Origin: JAMLHH01 sp035515235
GTDB taxonomy: Bacteria > Bacteroidota > Bacteroidia > Chitinophagales > JADIYW01
DNA: 64,000 nt
Assembly (NCBI GenBank): GCA_035515235.1
Contig: DATJBS010000033.1
Span: 100,311-164,310 of the forward strand
Direction: 5' to 3'
In this document: in pieces, positions 42,815 to 51,491 of the stretch
Layout: each line of letters opens with the position of its first letter
Numbering within the stretch: position 1 is the stretch's first letter
Position numbers and translations under genes: made by a program
Notes under the pieces: model-generated
Told to the model about the DNA's origin: nothing
The model's input: the letters and a program-made list of their open reading frames with translations, nothing else
Database searches by the model: none

Positions 42815-44809
42815 CTAAAATATAATCACGTTTTGATGGTAATGATGATGTGTTCCTTTTAATTGGATAATATAAACTCCTGGTTGATCGATGGAAATTT
42901 GTGTTTTTAAATTGTTCGTGATATTTAGCTCTTCAAAATATTGAACTGTTCTTCCACTAATATCTGTAATAATCAATTTGTAGGTATCTTCTTTGATATC
43001 ATCAGTTTCCAACCATAATAGGCCCTTACTTGGATTCGGATAAATTTTAAACTGCTCTTTAATAATATTATTTATTCCTGTCAAAATTAAATCCTCTCCA
43101 TTACAATCTTGGTCTATTCCGTCATTTGGAATTTCTGTTGCTCCTGGATAAATACTCGCATCAGTGTCGTCGCAATCTTCAGCATTACTTACATAACCGA
43201 TAGGTGCTGAGCAAGCTGCTATCATTTCATTTGGATCACCATAACCATCATTGTCAGCATCTTTATACCAAATAGGTGTTTGGTCGGATAGATGGTTTCT
43301 TAAGTCTGAATGGTAAGATAAAGGTTTGGAATTGCTCCATCTGTTTTCTGCTGGAATTTGAGTGCTATTGTAAGAATAGGGTGCTCCGATATTTGGCCAA
43401 GTTTCATTATTCCACCATTTCGGAGAGCTGCAGAGATAGTAGGATTCTGTTGTTAAATCTTTAGTGCCATTTGGCTTGAATGAATTTGCACCTTTTACTC
43501 TATTTCCATACTGATAATGATCAGAACCATTTAACGTATATAAGCCCATAAGAAAACCGTTGCTTGTAATATCATTTCCTAAAATATTACTAGAATTTCC
43601 TGCTCCATTATTGATAAGAAAACCGTAACCAGACATTTTATTCCTAAAAATGGTATTGTAAGAACCATTTATACCATGAGAATCATCGATTACAATTTGT
43701 TGAACAGAATTTCCTTCTATTAAATTGGAGTAAGGATAATTGCCATGAAGTACAATATCTCCGGCGCTATTAGCTGGTAATAAAGTTACGTCTGTCCAAT
43801 ATGGATTGATAGAATAATTGTAACCAATTACATTTCCATTAGCTCCTGCTTGCATTAATACCGAGTGACGTAAATTATTAAACATGTTATTTTCAATGAG
43901 ACATTCTCCTGAAGTGTATTCTATAACTATTCCATACCCTCTTCCTCCATTACCGTAGCTGTGAGAATGATGGAAATAAGAACCTCTCAATGTCATATTC
44001 GAAGAATTCATAAAAGTAGCATGAGAAGCGTTGGTCATATTGCTTTCTACTCCGATAATCCAAGAGTTAACAGCCCTTTTAAAAAACATATTGGTCGTCT
44101 GAGCGTCGACTGCATCTACTCTTTCGATATATAGGTTTTCTATACCAACATATTTTCTCGGAGTCATTATTTTCAATCTAGGTTCAGTATCCATAGCATG
44201 TGATCTTCTAAATGAGCTTTTAAAGAATAAAGTATCTTCTACGATATTTTTAATTTGAAGAATTTGCCCTCCAGTATTATATGCCCAATTGGATTCCATA
44301 ATAGAGCTATCATTCGCAATTAAAGTGACCCACTGCTCAGGTGCAAATGCTTGTGCTTGATTGACGATAACGTAGTCTTGTTTGTTTTCTATAGATTCGG
44401 TAATCCATCTATCTGTATTAATTTGTGCGCCTTGAATTTGTATTAAGTTCCTAGCAACACCATTGAGATTAAAAAGTAATTGTGTGCTAACTCCTTCGCC
44501 TTTTATGATAATACTGTCTTTGGTAATATTTATTGTATTACTGAATGCATATTGACCACTTGGGAAAAAAATTGTTGTACCTGGAATAGCTGCTTTAATT
44601 GCTGAATTGAATGCCGCTACATTATCAGCTGAACCATTTTTCGAGCCGCCATAATCAAGAATATTAAGTATGTTTTTAAATTCTGGAATAGCAGTTTGGT
44701 GACCTGCTTTACTCCAATCGGAAATGCGTTCTTCAGGAATATCTTGAGCGTTTACACAAAATATTATAGCAAGGGAAAAGTGAATTCCCAAAACTAATTT
44801 TTTAATCAT
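42815..44809 (-). CDS. T9SS-sorted right-handed beta-helix protein with MopE-type motif
   Basis: 664 residues. Signal 1-21 (ends CVNAQ). Residues about 45-480 read as a pectate-lyase-like parallel beta-helix: NILDYGGSKNGSADNVAAFN (pectate lyase superfamily start), then many NxI/NxF turns (ECLIENNMFNNLRHSVLMQ, NVIGYNYSINPYW). At about 515-575 is a putative metal-binding MopE-type motif (DADNDGYGDPNE, EDCDDTDASIYPGATEIPND, DGIDQDCNGED). The final 80 residues are a T9SS type A sorting domain (IYPNPSKGLLWLE). Probably a secreted glycan-binding or glycan-cleaving protein; no catalytic residues can be assigned. Confidence 0.88.
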   Translation of the reverse strand: MIKKLVLGIHFSLAIIFCVNAQDIPEERISDWSKAGHQTAIPEFKNILNILDYGGSKNGSADNVAAFNSAIKAAIPGTTIFFPSGQYAFSNTINITKDSIIIKGEGVSTQLLFNLNGVARNLIQIQGAQINTDRWITESIENKQDYVIVNQAQAFAPEQWVTLIANDSSIMESNWAYNTGGQILQIKNIVEDTLFFKSSFRRSHAMDTEPRLKIMTPRKYVGIENLYIERVDAVDAQTTNMFFKRAVNSWIIGVESNMTNASHATFMNSSNMTLRGSYFHHSHSYGNGGRGYGIVIEYTSGECLIENNMFNNLRHSVLMQAGANGNVIGYNYSINPYWTDVTLLPANSAGDIVLHGNYPYSNLIEGNSVQQIVIDDSHGINGSYNTIFRNKMSGYGFLINNGAGNSSNILGNDITSNGFLMGLYTLNGSDHYQYGNRVKGANSFKPNGTKDLTTESYYLCSSPKWWNNETWPNIGAPYSYNSTQIPAENRWSNSKPLSYHSDLRNHLSDQTPIWYKDADNDGYGDPNEMIAACSAPIGYVSNAEDCDDTDASIYPGATEIPNDGIDQDCNGEDLILTGINNIIKEQFKIYPNPSKGLLWLETDDIKEDTYKLIITDISGRTVQYFEELNITNNLKTQISIDQPGVYIIQLKGTHHHYHQNVIIF

Positions 44810-45364
44810 TTAAAGAGGGTTTAAATACTCACTATTAGTCAATTCTATGAAAGTATTGATTTTTATGTTATTTGTTAATTATTAAGATAGCATTTTGATA
44901 ATTGTCATAAAGTGATGCGAAAAGAGGTTTTTAAAATGCGTTTTAATGCCGACAATCCCTTTTTTACTTAGTTTAGAATTTAAATTGAGATTTCTTTGAA
45001 AATAAAACTTCAAAACTCAATTTTATTTTAGAGTGTTTTTAATTCAAAAGCCCCCAATTATGGAGGCTTTCAAGGTCTTTATATTGTCCTTTTAACGGAC
45101 AGTCGTAGTGTTTACGTAAATATAGTAAATATTTGAAATTCCATTTCGAAAATATCGTGTTTTATTGTCAAGTATAAAGTAAATAACATTATAGTAAACA
45201 TTGATATTTTCTGTATATAAAAGCATGCAAACATAAGCGATGTGTTTTGTAGATTTTTTGTTGTTGCGAAAATGATAATTCTCTGTTTATATATTTTTCA
45301 TGGCATGTTAATTGAATGTTTATTTATTTGGAATTATATTTAAACCAACTAAAAGAAAATAATT
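44810..45364. other. 555-bp intergenic region with two hairpins
   Basis: AT-rich. At about 45049-45073 a nine-base stem (AAAGCCCCC/GGAGGCTTT, one mismatch) and at about 45087-45103 a TGTCC/GGACA hairpin lie close together. Neither has a terminator T-run in either direction. No ORF or known RNA gene recognised; the last 60 bp probably hold the DUF2147 promoter. Confidence 0.4.
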
Positions 45365-45784
45365 ATGAAAAATCTATTGATGACATTATTAGTAGCATTT
45401 GGTGCTAGTCTTAGTGCATTTGCTGCAAATTCTGATGAAGTATTAGGAGTGTGGTTAGTTCAAGACAAAGATGCTAGAGTCGAATTGTACAAAACTAAAG
45501 ATGGAGAATTACAAGGTAAAGTCGTTTGGCATAAAATAACTGGACTAAAGGATGTGAAAAATAAAGATCCACAACTTCGCGATAAACCGATTTTGGGTAA
45601 AGTAGTAGTTTGGGATTTTAAATGGGATAATGAGAAAGGAGAGTGGATAGATGGCAAAGTTTATAAAGACGGTAAAAATTACTGTGGTCGTATTAAAATG
45701 AATGAAGACGGAACTTTGTACATGAAAGGAAATATTTGCAATACTTTCTTTGGTAAAACTAATACATGGACAAGAGTGAAATGA
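45365..45784 (+). CDS. DUF2147 family secreted protein
   Basis: 139 residues. Signal 1-21 (ends AFAAN). The DUF2147 pattern is clear: EVLGVWLVQDKDARVELYKT, KVVWHKI, KPILGKVVVWDFKWDNEKGE, DGKVYKDGKNYCGRIKMNED, MKGNICNTFFGKTNTWTRVK. A small periplasmic or secreted beta-barrel-like protein, common in Bacteroidota and Proteobacteria, function unknown. It stands alone with its own terminator. Confidence 0.9.
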   Translation: MKNLLMTLLVAFGASLSAFAANSDEVLGVWLVQDKDARVELYKTKDGELQGKVVWHKITGLKDVKNKDPQLRDKPILGKVVVWDFKWDNEKGEWIDGKVYKDGKNYCGRIKMNEDGTLYMKGNICNTFFGKTNTWTRVK

Positions 45785-45806
45785 TTTCACTTTGTTCATT
45801 TGATAT

Positions 45807-45831
45807 AGGAAGCAGAAATGCTTCCTTTTTT
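45807..45831 (+). terminator. Terminator of the DUF2147 gene
   Basis: A perfect eight-base stem (AGGAAGCA/TGCTTCCT) closed by a GAAA tetraloop and followed by six Ts. Confidence 0.92.
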
Positions 45832-45881
45832 GTTTATGTCATTTTGTATTCTTCTTTTTTTCTTTTATGTATCTTTAATCC

Positions 45882-46964
45882 ATGATTTGGAGTCGCCGTG
45901 AAATAACGAATTCTATCTTAAGCATAGGAATGCTTTTTTTAGTTTTTAACCTACAAGCTCAAGAAAAGATAGACAATACACCTATTGTAGTACCTGAGTC
46001 CAATCAATACAATTGGATAACTCAAGAATTGCCACTTTGGGGTGCTACTGTTAAGTTTCCTGGAGAAACTGAATACAAGGAAAAAGAGATTTTCACTGAT
46101 AAGGGTATTATCGTACAGAAATCCATGATTTGGAGTGATTATATGGATAAGTTGTCTTTGGACGCTTCGTATAATAAGTTGTCTGAAGTCATCAATATTA
46201 AAAATGAGAAAAAACTTATTGATCCAATTGCACAAAGAATCGCAATCGCTTATGGTGGCTATCCTATATTAGGCGCTGGAATAGAGAACTTACAAGGAAT
46301 TAGGGAATATCTTTTAGAAGTTAAAACACTGAAAGGAGCGCTATTGAAAGCTAAAATTTTTGCACAAGGGAATCAAGTTTTAGTACTATCTGCATTGGTA
46401 GCACCACAAGATTCAGAAGCTATGAAGCAGGCTATTTTTTTCATGAAACAAATCACTTTTAATCCACTTCCAGGAGAAATTGTTATAGAGAATTCAACTT
46501 CAACAAGTAGTTTTTCTGATTTAAAATGGGAAGCATTATCTATAGAAAATTTCCAATTATCTTTTCCTAGATTACCTATTACTCAGCATAAAACCTTAGA
46601 CATTAATGGTCAATATTTTCCATTTTATGAATGGTATGTGGTCAATGGAATCGAACAAAAAACTTACATGTTAGCCTTAAATCCTTTGAGTAATTTTAAC
46701 GAAATGGAGGTCGATAAAATTATTGCAAAAGGTATAGAAACGACCTTGCAAACGACCGAAGGAAGTCTTATACAACAAAAAACTATGGATTATTTTAAGT
46801 ATCCATTGGAAGAAATTATTTTTAAAACTGAACAACAATACTTTAGAGTGCGTTATTTTTGTGACGGACAATATCTGTATCAACTATTAGTGAGTGGTAA
46901 AGAAGGAAGCATATATGAACCTGATGCCAATCGTTTTATGGATGGTCTTAGATGGAGTGAATAA
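45882..46964 (+). CDS. Secreted protein of unknown function, upstream of mfd
   Basis: 360 residues. Signal about 1-26 (ends NLQAQEK). The mature part shows two related halves with a repeated beta pattern (LPLWGATVKFPGETEYKEKE near 50; FQLSFPRLPITQHKTLDING near 225), possibly a duplicated lipocalin- or MOG1-like fold; I cannot name the family. It ends 6 bp before the mfd start, so they are probably co-transcribed. A TATCTTTA box (45870-45877) lies just 4 bp before the ATG. Confidence 0.75.
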   Translation: MIWSRREITNSILSIGMLFLVFNLQAQEKIDNTPIVVPESNQYNWITQELPLWGATVKFPGETEYKEKEIFTDKGIIVQKSMIWSDYMDKLSLDASYNKLSEVINIKNEKKLIDPIAQRIAIAYGGYPILGAGIENLQGIREYLLEVKTLKGALLKAKIFAQGNQVLVLSALVAPQDSEAMKQAIFFMKQITFNPLPGEIVIENSTSTSSFSDLKWEALSIENFQLSFPRLPITQHKTLDINGQYFPFYEWYVVNGIEQKTYMLALNPLSNFNEMEVDKIIAKGIETTLQTTEGSLIQQKTMDYFKYPLEEIIFKTEQQYFRVRYFCDGQYLYQLLVSGKEGSIYEPDANRFMDGLRWSE

Positions 46965-46970
46965 ATATCA

Positions 46971-49900
46971 ATGGAATTATTAGAATTACTGGAACATTAT
47001 AGAGATGATTCCAGAGTAGCTCATTTGATCGAATCATTTGAATATTCTGGCAAAACGGCATTATTGAATGTCATAGGTTCACAAGCAGCGGTTTTTGGAG
47101 CAGGGATTTTTCTCAAAGCGGATTATAGTGGATTATTTGTATTGGCAAATGCTGAAGCCGCTGCATATTTTGAAAATGATTTGCAACAATTATTACCAAA
47201 TCACGAGATTTTATTATTCCCATCTTCCTATAAGAAGGTCAATAATTTTACTGAAATAGATAATAATAGAGTTCTACTAAGAGCTAAGGTGATAGATGAG
47301 CTGATGCATATCAAGAAAGGTCAGAAGTTAATAGTCACTTATCCTGAAGCTATTCAAGAAATGACGGTTGCTGCTGAAACTATTCAAGAAAACACTTTGC
47401 ATCTTCATCTAAGAGAGAAGGTAGACATTGATTTCATGTTGGATGTTCTTTTAGAATATGGTTTTGAAAGAACAGATTTCGTTTACGAGCCAGGAGAATT
47501 TTCTATACGTGGAGGTATTATAGATATTTTTTCTTTCGGGAATGAATATCCATATAGAATTGAGCTTTTTGATGATGAAGTAGAAAGTATGCGAACATTT
47601 CATCCAGAAACTCAGCTTTCTGTTAGAAAGATTTCAGAGCTCACTATTATTCCAAATATCAATAGTCAATTTAAAAAAGAACGCCACACCAGTCTTTTTG
47701 AATTTTTACCTAATAAATCTTTCATTTGGATACAATCTCCGAATGATGCGAATCTATTGTGGAATCAGCATTATGAGAGTGCACAGTTAGAATATGAAAG
47801 AATACAATTAGTCGATGTCCATTCTAATCATCCATTTATAGGAAAAGAAATGCAACAGTTGTTTTTAGAAACGACAACTTTGCTTTCAGAAATTGATCGA
47901 TTCCCAAATATCATTACAGGAGTGTATAAAGCGCCTGAAGTATACATGGAAATAGATTTGAAAGGTAAACCTCAACCAAGTTTTAATCGAAATTTCGAGT
48001 TGTTGATTGCTTTGATGAAAGAGCATGTTAAAGAGGAAATCACGACATATATCTTATCAGAAAATCCTAAGCAACTTGAAAGACTAAGAAATATATTTGA
48101 AGATATAAAAGCAAATGTTCATTGGAAAGGATCGACGATTTCCTTGTCAGAAGGTTTTGTAGATCATTATCACAATATCGCTTGTTTTACAGATCATCAG
48201 ATTTTTGAAAGATTCCATAAATATAAAACTCAACAAAAATTTAGTAGAGATCAAGCTATTACGGTCAAAGTCTTAAAAGATTTGAATCCAGGTGATTACG
48301 TCACACATATAGATCACGGAGTAGGAGTTTTTTCTGGATTGCAAAGATTAGAAATTAATGGAAAAGTACAAGAAGCTGTAAGGATTATGTATTCTGGCAG
48401 CGATATTTTATATGTGAATATCAACTCTTTACACAAGATTTCTAAGTACGCAGGCAAAGAAGGCAAAGTGCCTAAAATCCATAAATTAGGTTCAGATGTA
48501 TGGAATAATTTAAAAAATAAAACTAAGAAGAAAGTCAAAGACATTGCTCGCGATTTGATACTTCTTTATGCAAAACGAAAAATGGAGAAAGGGTTCCCTT
48601 TTTCAAAAGACACCTATTTGCAAAATGAACTAGAGGCTTCATTTATTTATGAAGATACTCCCGATCAAGTCAAAGCTACAGCAGATGTCAAGGCAGATAT
48701 GGAAAAGCCTCATCCGATGGATAGGTTAATTTGTGGTGATGTAGGTTTTGGTAAAACAGAAATTGCTGTGAGAGCTGCATTTAAGGCAGTAACAGATGGA
48801 AAACAAGTCGCAATTTTAGTTCCTACTACAATTTTAGCTTGGCAACATTATAAAACTTTTGCAAGTAGATTAGAAGAGTTTCCTGTCAAAGTAGATTTTA
48901 TCAATCGATTCAAATCTTCAGCAGATAAAAAGAAAACTTTACTTGAACTCCAAGAAGGTAAAGTCGATATAATTATTGGCACTCATGCTTTATTGAGTAA
49001 AGATGTTAAGTTCAAAGATTTAGGATTATTGATTATTGATGAAGAGCAGAAATTTGGAGTAACTGCAAAAGAGAAGCTAAAAGTAATGGCTTCGGAAATA
49101 GACACCTTAACTTTAAGTGCTACTCCGATACCTCGTACGCTCAAGTTTTCAATGATGGGTGCACGAGATTTATCCAATATTTTAACTGCCCCACCTAATA
49201 GACAACCTGTTACGACAGAAGTACATGAGTTTGATATAAAAGTCATTAAAGAAGCTATAGAAAATGAAGTTTTCAGAGGTGGTCAAGTCTTTTTTGTACA
49301 TAATAAAGTAAAAGATATTACGGACATCTGCTATCAAATCAAGCAATTGGTTCCAGGTGTTGAAGTGAATTATGCTCACGGACAGATGGAAGGAAATCAG
49401 TTGGAAAATATCATGATGGACTTCATTAATGGTAAGTTTGATGTCTTAGTAAGTACCAATATTATTGAATCCGGCTTGGATATTCCTAATGCAAACACCA
49501 TTATTATCAATAATGCCCATCATATTGGCTTGAGTGATTTACACCAAATGAGAGGTAGAGTAGGCCGTTCTAATAAAAAGGCTTATTGTTATTTAATCAG
49601 TCCTCCGAATAGTATGCTTTCTGATGATTCTCGAAGAAGGTTACAGACATTAGAAGAGTTTTCAGATTTAGGAAGTGGTTTTCAGATCGCTATGAGAGAT
49701 ATGGATATTCGTGGAGCTGGAAATCTATTAGGAAGCGAGCAAAGTGGATTTATTGCTGATATTGGTTTTGATATGTATCACAAAATACTAGATGAAGCGA
49801 TACAAGAATTGAAATTCACAGACTTTAAAGATTTATTCCAAGAGCAAATAGACAAGCAAACTGAATTCGTCCGCGATTGTACGATTGAGACAGATTGTGA

Positions 49901-50351
49901 AATGTTGATTCCTCATAATTATGTGACTAATACAGAAGAAAGACTGAAACTTTATACTGAATTAGATGAAATAACGAATGAAGTCGACCTTCAAGAATAT
50001 GCAGCAAGATTAGAAGATAGATTTGGTAAATTGCCTAAAACTGTCGAAGAATTATTTGACGGTTTACGCATCAGATGGAAAGCTAAAAAAGCTGGTTTTG
50101 AGAAAATTATTCTTAAAAATGGAAAGTTAAGATGTTACTTTTTAGAGAATCCTCATTCACCTTTTTATGAAACACTTGCTTTCCAACATATAATGTCTAA
50201 TATTCAAAAGAATAAAAGAGCTATACTCAAACAATCAGGTGAGTCATTGATTTTAATATTTGAAAGTGTTTGGACAATGAGACAAGCACAGAAATTATTG
50301 GAATTAGTGATACAATCGGAAGAAGTTTTTGTTGATGAGAAGATTAGTTGA
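46971..50351 (+). CDS. mfd: Transcription-repair coupling factor Mfd
   Basis: 1126 residues, full length. UvrB-like N-terminal modules (GSQAAVFGAGIF, VYEPGEFSIRGGIIDIFSFG), RNA-polymerase interaction domain (LNPGDYVTHIDHGVGVFSGL), translocase motifs (ICGDVGFGKTEIAVRAA, LIIDEEQKFGV, LSATPIPRTL, STNIIESGLDIPNANTIII, QMRGRVGRSNKKAYCYL) and the C-terminal TRCF domain. Mfd removes stalled RNA polymerase and recruits UvrA. The last 36 codons are odd: a second copy of the tail lies 704 bp downstream (50948-51058) beyond a toxin-antitoxin pair, and the current end (EVFVDEKIS) differs from that copy (EVQAVMRNNH). Confidence 0.97.
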   Translation: MELLELLEHYRDDSRVAHLIESFEYSGKTALLNVIGSQAAVFGAGIFLKADYSGLFVLANAEAAAYFENDLQQLLPNHEILLFPSSYKKVNNFTEIDNNRVLLRAKVIDELMHIKKGQKLIVTYPEAIQEMTVAAETIQENTLHLHLREKVDIDFMLDVLLEYGFERTDFVYEPGEFSIRGGIIDIFSFGNEYPYRIELFDDEVESMRTFHPETQLSVRKISELTIIPNINSQFKKERHTSLFEFLPNKSFIWIQSPNDANLLWNQHYESAQLEYERIQLVDVHSNHPFIGKEMQQLFLETTTLLSEIDRFPNIITGVYKAPEVYMEIDLKGKPQPSFNRNFELLIALMKEHVKEEITTYILSENPKQLERLRNIFEDIKANVHWKGSTISLSEGFVDHYHNIACFTDHQIFERFHKYKTQQKFSRDQAITVKVLKDLNPGDYVTHIDHGVGVFSGLQRLEINGKVQEAVRIMYSGSDILYVNINSLHKISKYAGKEGKVPKIHKLGSDVWNNLKNKTKKKVKDIARDLILLYAKRKMEKGFPFSKDTYLQNELEASFIYEDTPDQVKATADVKADMEKPHPMDRLICGDVGFGKTEIAVRAAFKAVTDGKQVAILVPTTILAWQHYKTFASRLEEFPVKVDFINRFKSSADKKKTLLELQEGKVDIIIGTHALLSKDVKFKDLGLLIIDEEQKFGVTAKEKLKVMASEIDTLTLSATPIPRTLKFSMMGARDLSNILTAPPNRQPVTTEVHEFDIKVIKEAIENEVFRGGQVFFVHNKVKDITDICYQIKQLVPGVEVNYAHGQMEGNQLENIMMDFINGKFDVLVSTNIIESGLDIPNANTIIINNAHHIGLSDLHQMRGRVGRSNKKAYCYLISPPNSMLSDDSRRRLQTLEEFSDLGSGFQIAMRDMDIRGAGNLLGSEQSGFIADIGFDMYHKILDEAIQELKFTDFKDLFQEQIDKQTEFVRDCTIETDCEMLIPHNYVTNTEERLKLYTELDEITNEVDLQEYAARLEDRFGKLPKTVEELFDGLRIRWKAKKAGFEKIILKNGKLRCYFLENPHSPFYETLAFQHIMSNIQKNKRAILKQSGESLILIFESVWTMRQAQKLLELVIQSEEVFVDEKIS
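50244..50327 (+). repeat. mfd tail, upstream copy of an 84-bp direct repeat
   Basis: Matches 50948-51031 at 79 of 84 positions. All five differences are synonymous in the mfd frame (ACA/ACC, CAG/CAA, TTA/CTG, TCG/TCA). Confidence 0.93.
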
Positions 50352-50457
50352 TGTGAGAATTAGATTAGATTCTTTTGAGATTTTCAAACAGGTTGAATTT
50401 TTGTTAATTTTCCTCTAATCAAAAAAACTTTATCTTTATAATATAAACAGTGAAACT

Positions 50458-50679
50458 ATGACAACTATCACTATTGAAATTAATCAAGAAAATAAAGCAG
50501 GTAAAGCTTTGTTCGATTTAGTTACAGCTATGTCTATAGATGGAGATTCTGTTAAAGTAATAAGTAGTGAAGATAAAAGTCCTTATCATCCAGAATTTGT
50601 GGAAATGGTAAAAAAATCCGCCTCCAGTAAAAAGAGAACAAGAGTGGATAATGTAAATGAACTATGGGAAAATTTATAG
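50458..50679 (+). CDS. Antitoxin of a YoeB-type toxin-antitoxin system
   Basis: 73 residues. The N-terminal part (ITIEINQENKAGKALFDLVT) reads as a short dimerisation/DNA-binding fold, and the C-terminal tail (VDNVNELWENL) is the kind of segment that wraps the toxin. It overlaps the toxin gene by 16 bp, the usual order and spacing of type II systems. It begins 106 bp after mfd, and a TATCTTTA box lies at 50431. The antitoxin family is not certain. The pair sits between two copies of the mfd tail, which points to recent acquisition. Confidence 0.85.
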   Translation: MTTITIEINQENKAGKALFDLVTAMSIDGDSVKVISSEDKSPYHPEFVEMVKKSASSKKRTRVDNVNELWENL

Positions 50680-50945
50680 TTAATTTGACACCAAAAGCAT
50701 TAGAAGATTTATCTAAGCACAAAAATTCTGGTAATAAAGCTTCTGAAAAAAGAATCAAGAAATTTCTTGAGGAATTAAAAGAGCATCCATATACTGGATC
50801 TGGAAAGCCCGAAGCTTTAAAATATGAATTGTCAGGTTATTGGTCAAGAGAAATTAATCAAAAAGATAGAATGATATATTCGGTCATTGATGATATTGTT
50901 ACTGTAGAAGTCATATCAGCAATGGGGCATTATTCAGATAAATAA
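50664..50945 (+). CDS. Txe/YoeB family mRNA-cleaving toxin
   Basis: 93 residues. YoeB motifs: LTPKALEDLSKHKNSGNKAS, FLEELKEHPYTGSGKPEALK, LSGYWSREINQKDRMIYSVI, and the C-terminal AMGHYSDK. In YoeB the catalytic residues are a Glu, an Arg and the final His-Tyr; here Glu in KPEAL, Arg in SREI/DRMIY and the HY pair are all present, so the toxin looks intact. YoeB cuts mRNA in the ribosomal A site. The stop lies 2 bp before the displaced mfd tail copy. Confidence 0.93.
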   Translation: MGKFIVNLTPKALEDLSKHKNSGNKASEKRIKKFLEELKEHPYTGSGKPEALKYELSGYWSREINQKDRMIYSVIDDIVTVEVISAMGHYSDK

Positions 50946-50947
50946 CT

Positions 50948-51058
50948 TCATTGATTTTAATATTTGAAAGTGTTTGGACCATGAGACAAGCACAAAAACT
51001 GTTGGAATTAGTGATACAATCAGAAGAAGTTCAGGCAGTAATGCGTAATAATCATTAA
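50948..51058 (+). pseudogene. mfd: Displaced 3' end of mfd (fragment of 36 codons)
   Basis: In the mfd frame this encodes an open tail from SLILIFESVWTMRQAQ through LLELVIQSEEV and then QAVMRNNH and a stop at 51056-51058. The first 84 bp match the end of the intact mfd gene at 94%, with only synonymous changes. It has no start codon of its own. It looks like the original end of mfd, cut off when the toxin-antitoxin segment with another mfd tail was inserted. Confidence 0.88.
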
Positions 51059-51073
51059 AAATAAAAACTCAAT

Positions 51074-51445
51074 ATGTCAGAAGTGAAAATATACGAATAC
51101 TCCAAATGTGGAACTTGTAGAAATGCATTGAAATTTTTAAACGCCAATCATATCGAATTTGAAAAAGTACCTATCGTGGATACTCCTCCAAGTTTGAAAG
51201 AACTTCAAACCATGTTGAAATATCTGAAAGCAAAAGGAATGAAAATCAACCAACTTTTTAATACTTCGGGAGTGATGTATCGTGAAATGGGATTGTCTAA
51301 AAAGATCAATTCGATGTCTGAAGAAGAATTATTAGAGCTTTTAGCTGCTAATGGTAAATTAATCAAAAGACCATTTGTATTGTTAGAAGATGATGGCTTA
51401 GTCGGTTTTAAAGAAGAAGAGTGGAAGGAGAAGTTAGAAATCTAG
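51074..51445 (+). CDS. ArsC/Spx/MgsR-family thioredoxin-fold protein
   Basis: 123 residues. It begins with the thioredoxin-like strand and the CxxC-type KCGTCRNALKFL motif, followed by the ArsC-family body (KELQTMLKYLKAKGMKINQL, MGLSKKINSMSEEELLELL, LIKRPFVLLEDDGLVGF). The group contains arsenate reductases and Spx-like regulators; the CxxC form and lack of ars genes favour the uncharacterised YffB/Spx-like branch. It is just downstream of the displaced mfd tail; before the insertion it would have been the next gene after mfd, at a gap of 15 bp. Confidence 0.88.
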   Translation: MSEVKIYEYSKCGTCRNALKFLNANHIEFEKVPIVDTPPSLKELQTMLKYLKAKGMKINQLFNTSGVMYREMGLSKKINSMSEEELLELLAANGKLIKRPFVLLEDDGLVGFKEEEWKEKLEI

Positions 51446-51491
51446 GTATTTTAACTAAACACTCATCACTCATCACTCAACACTCAAAAAC

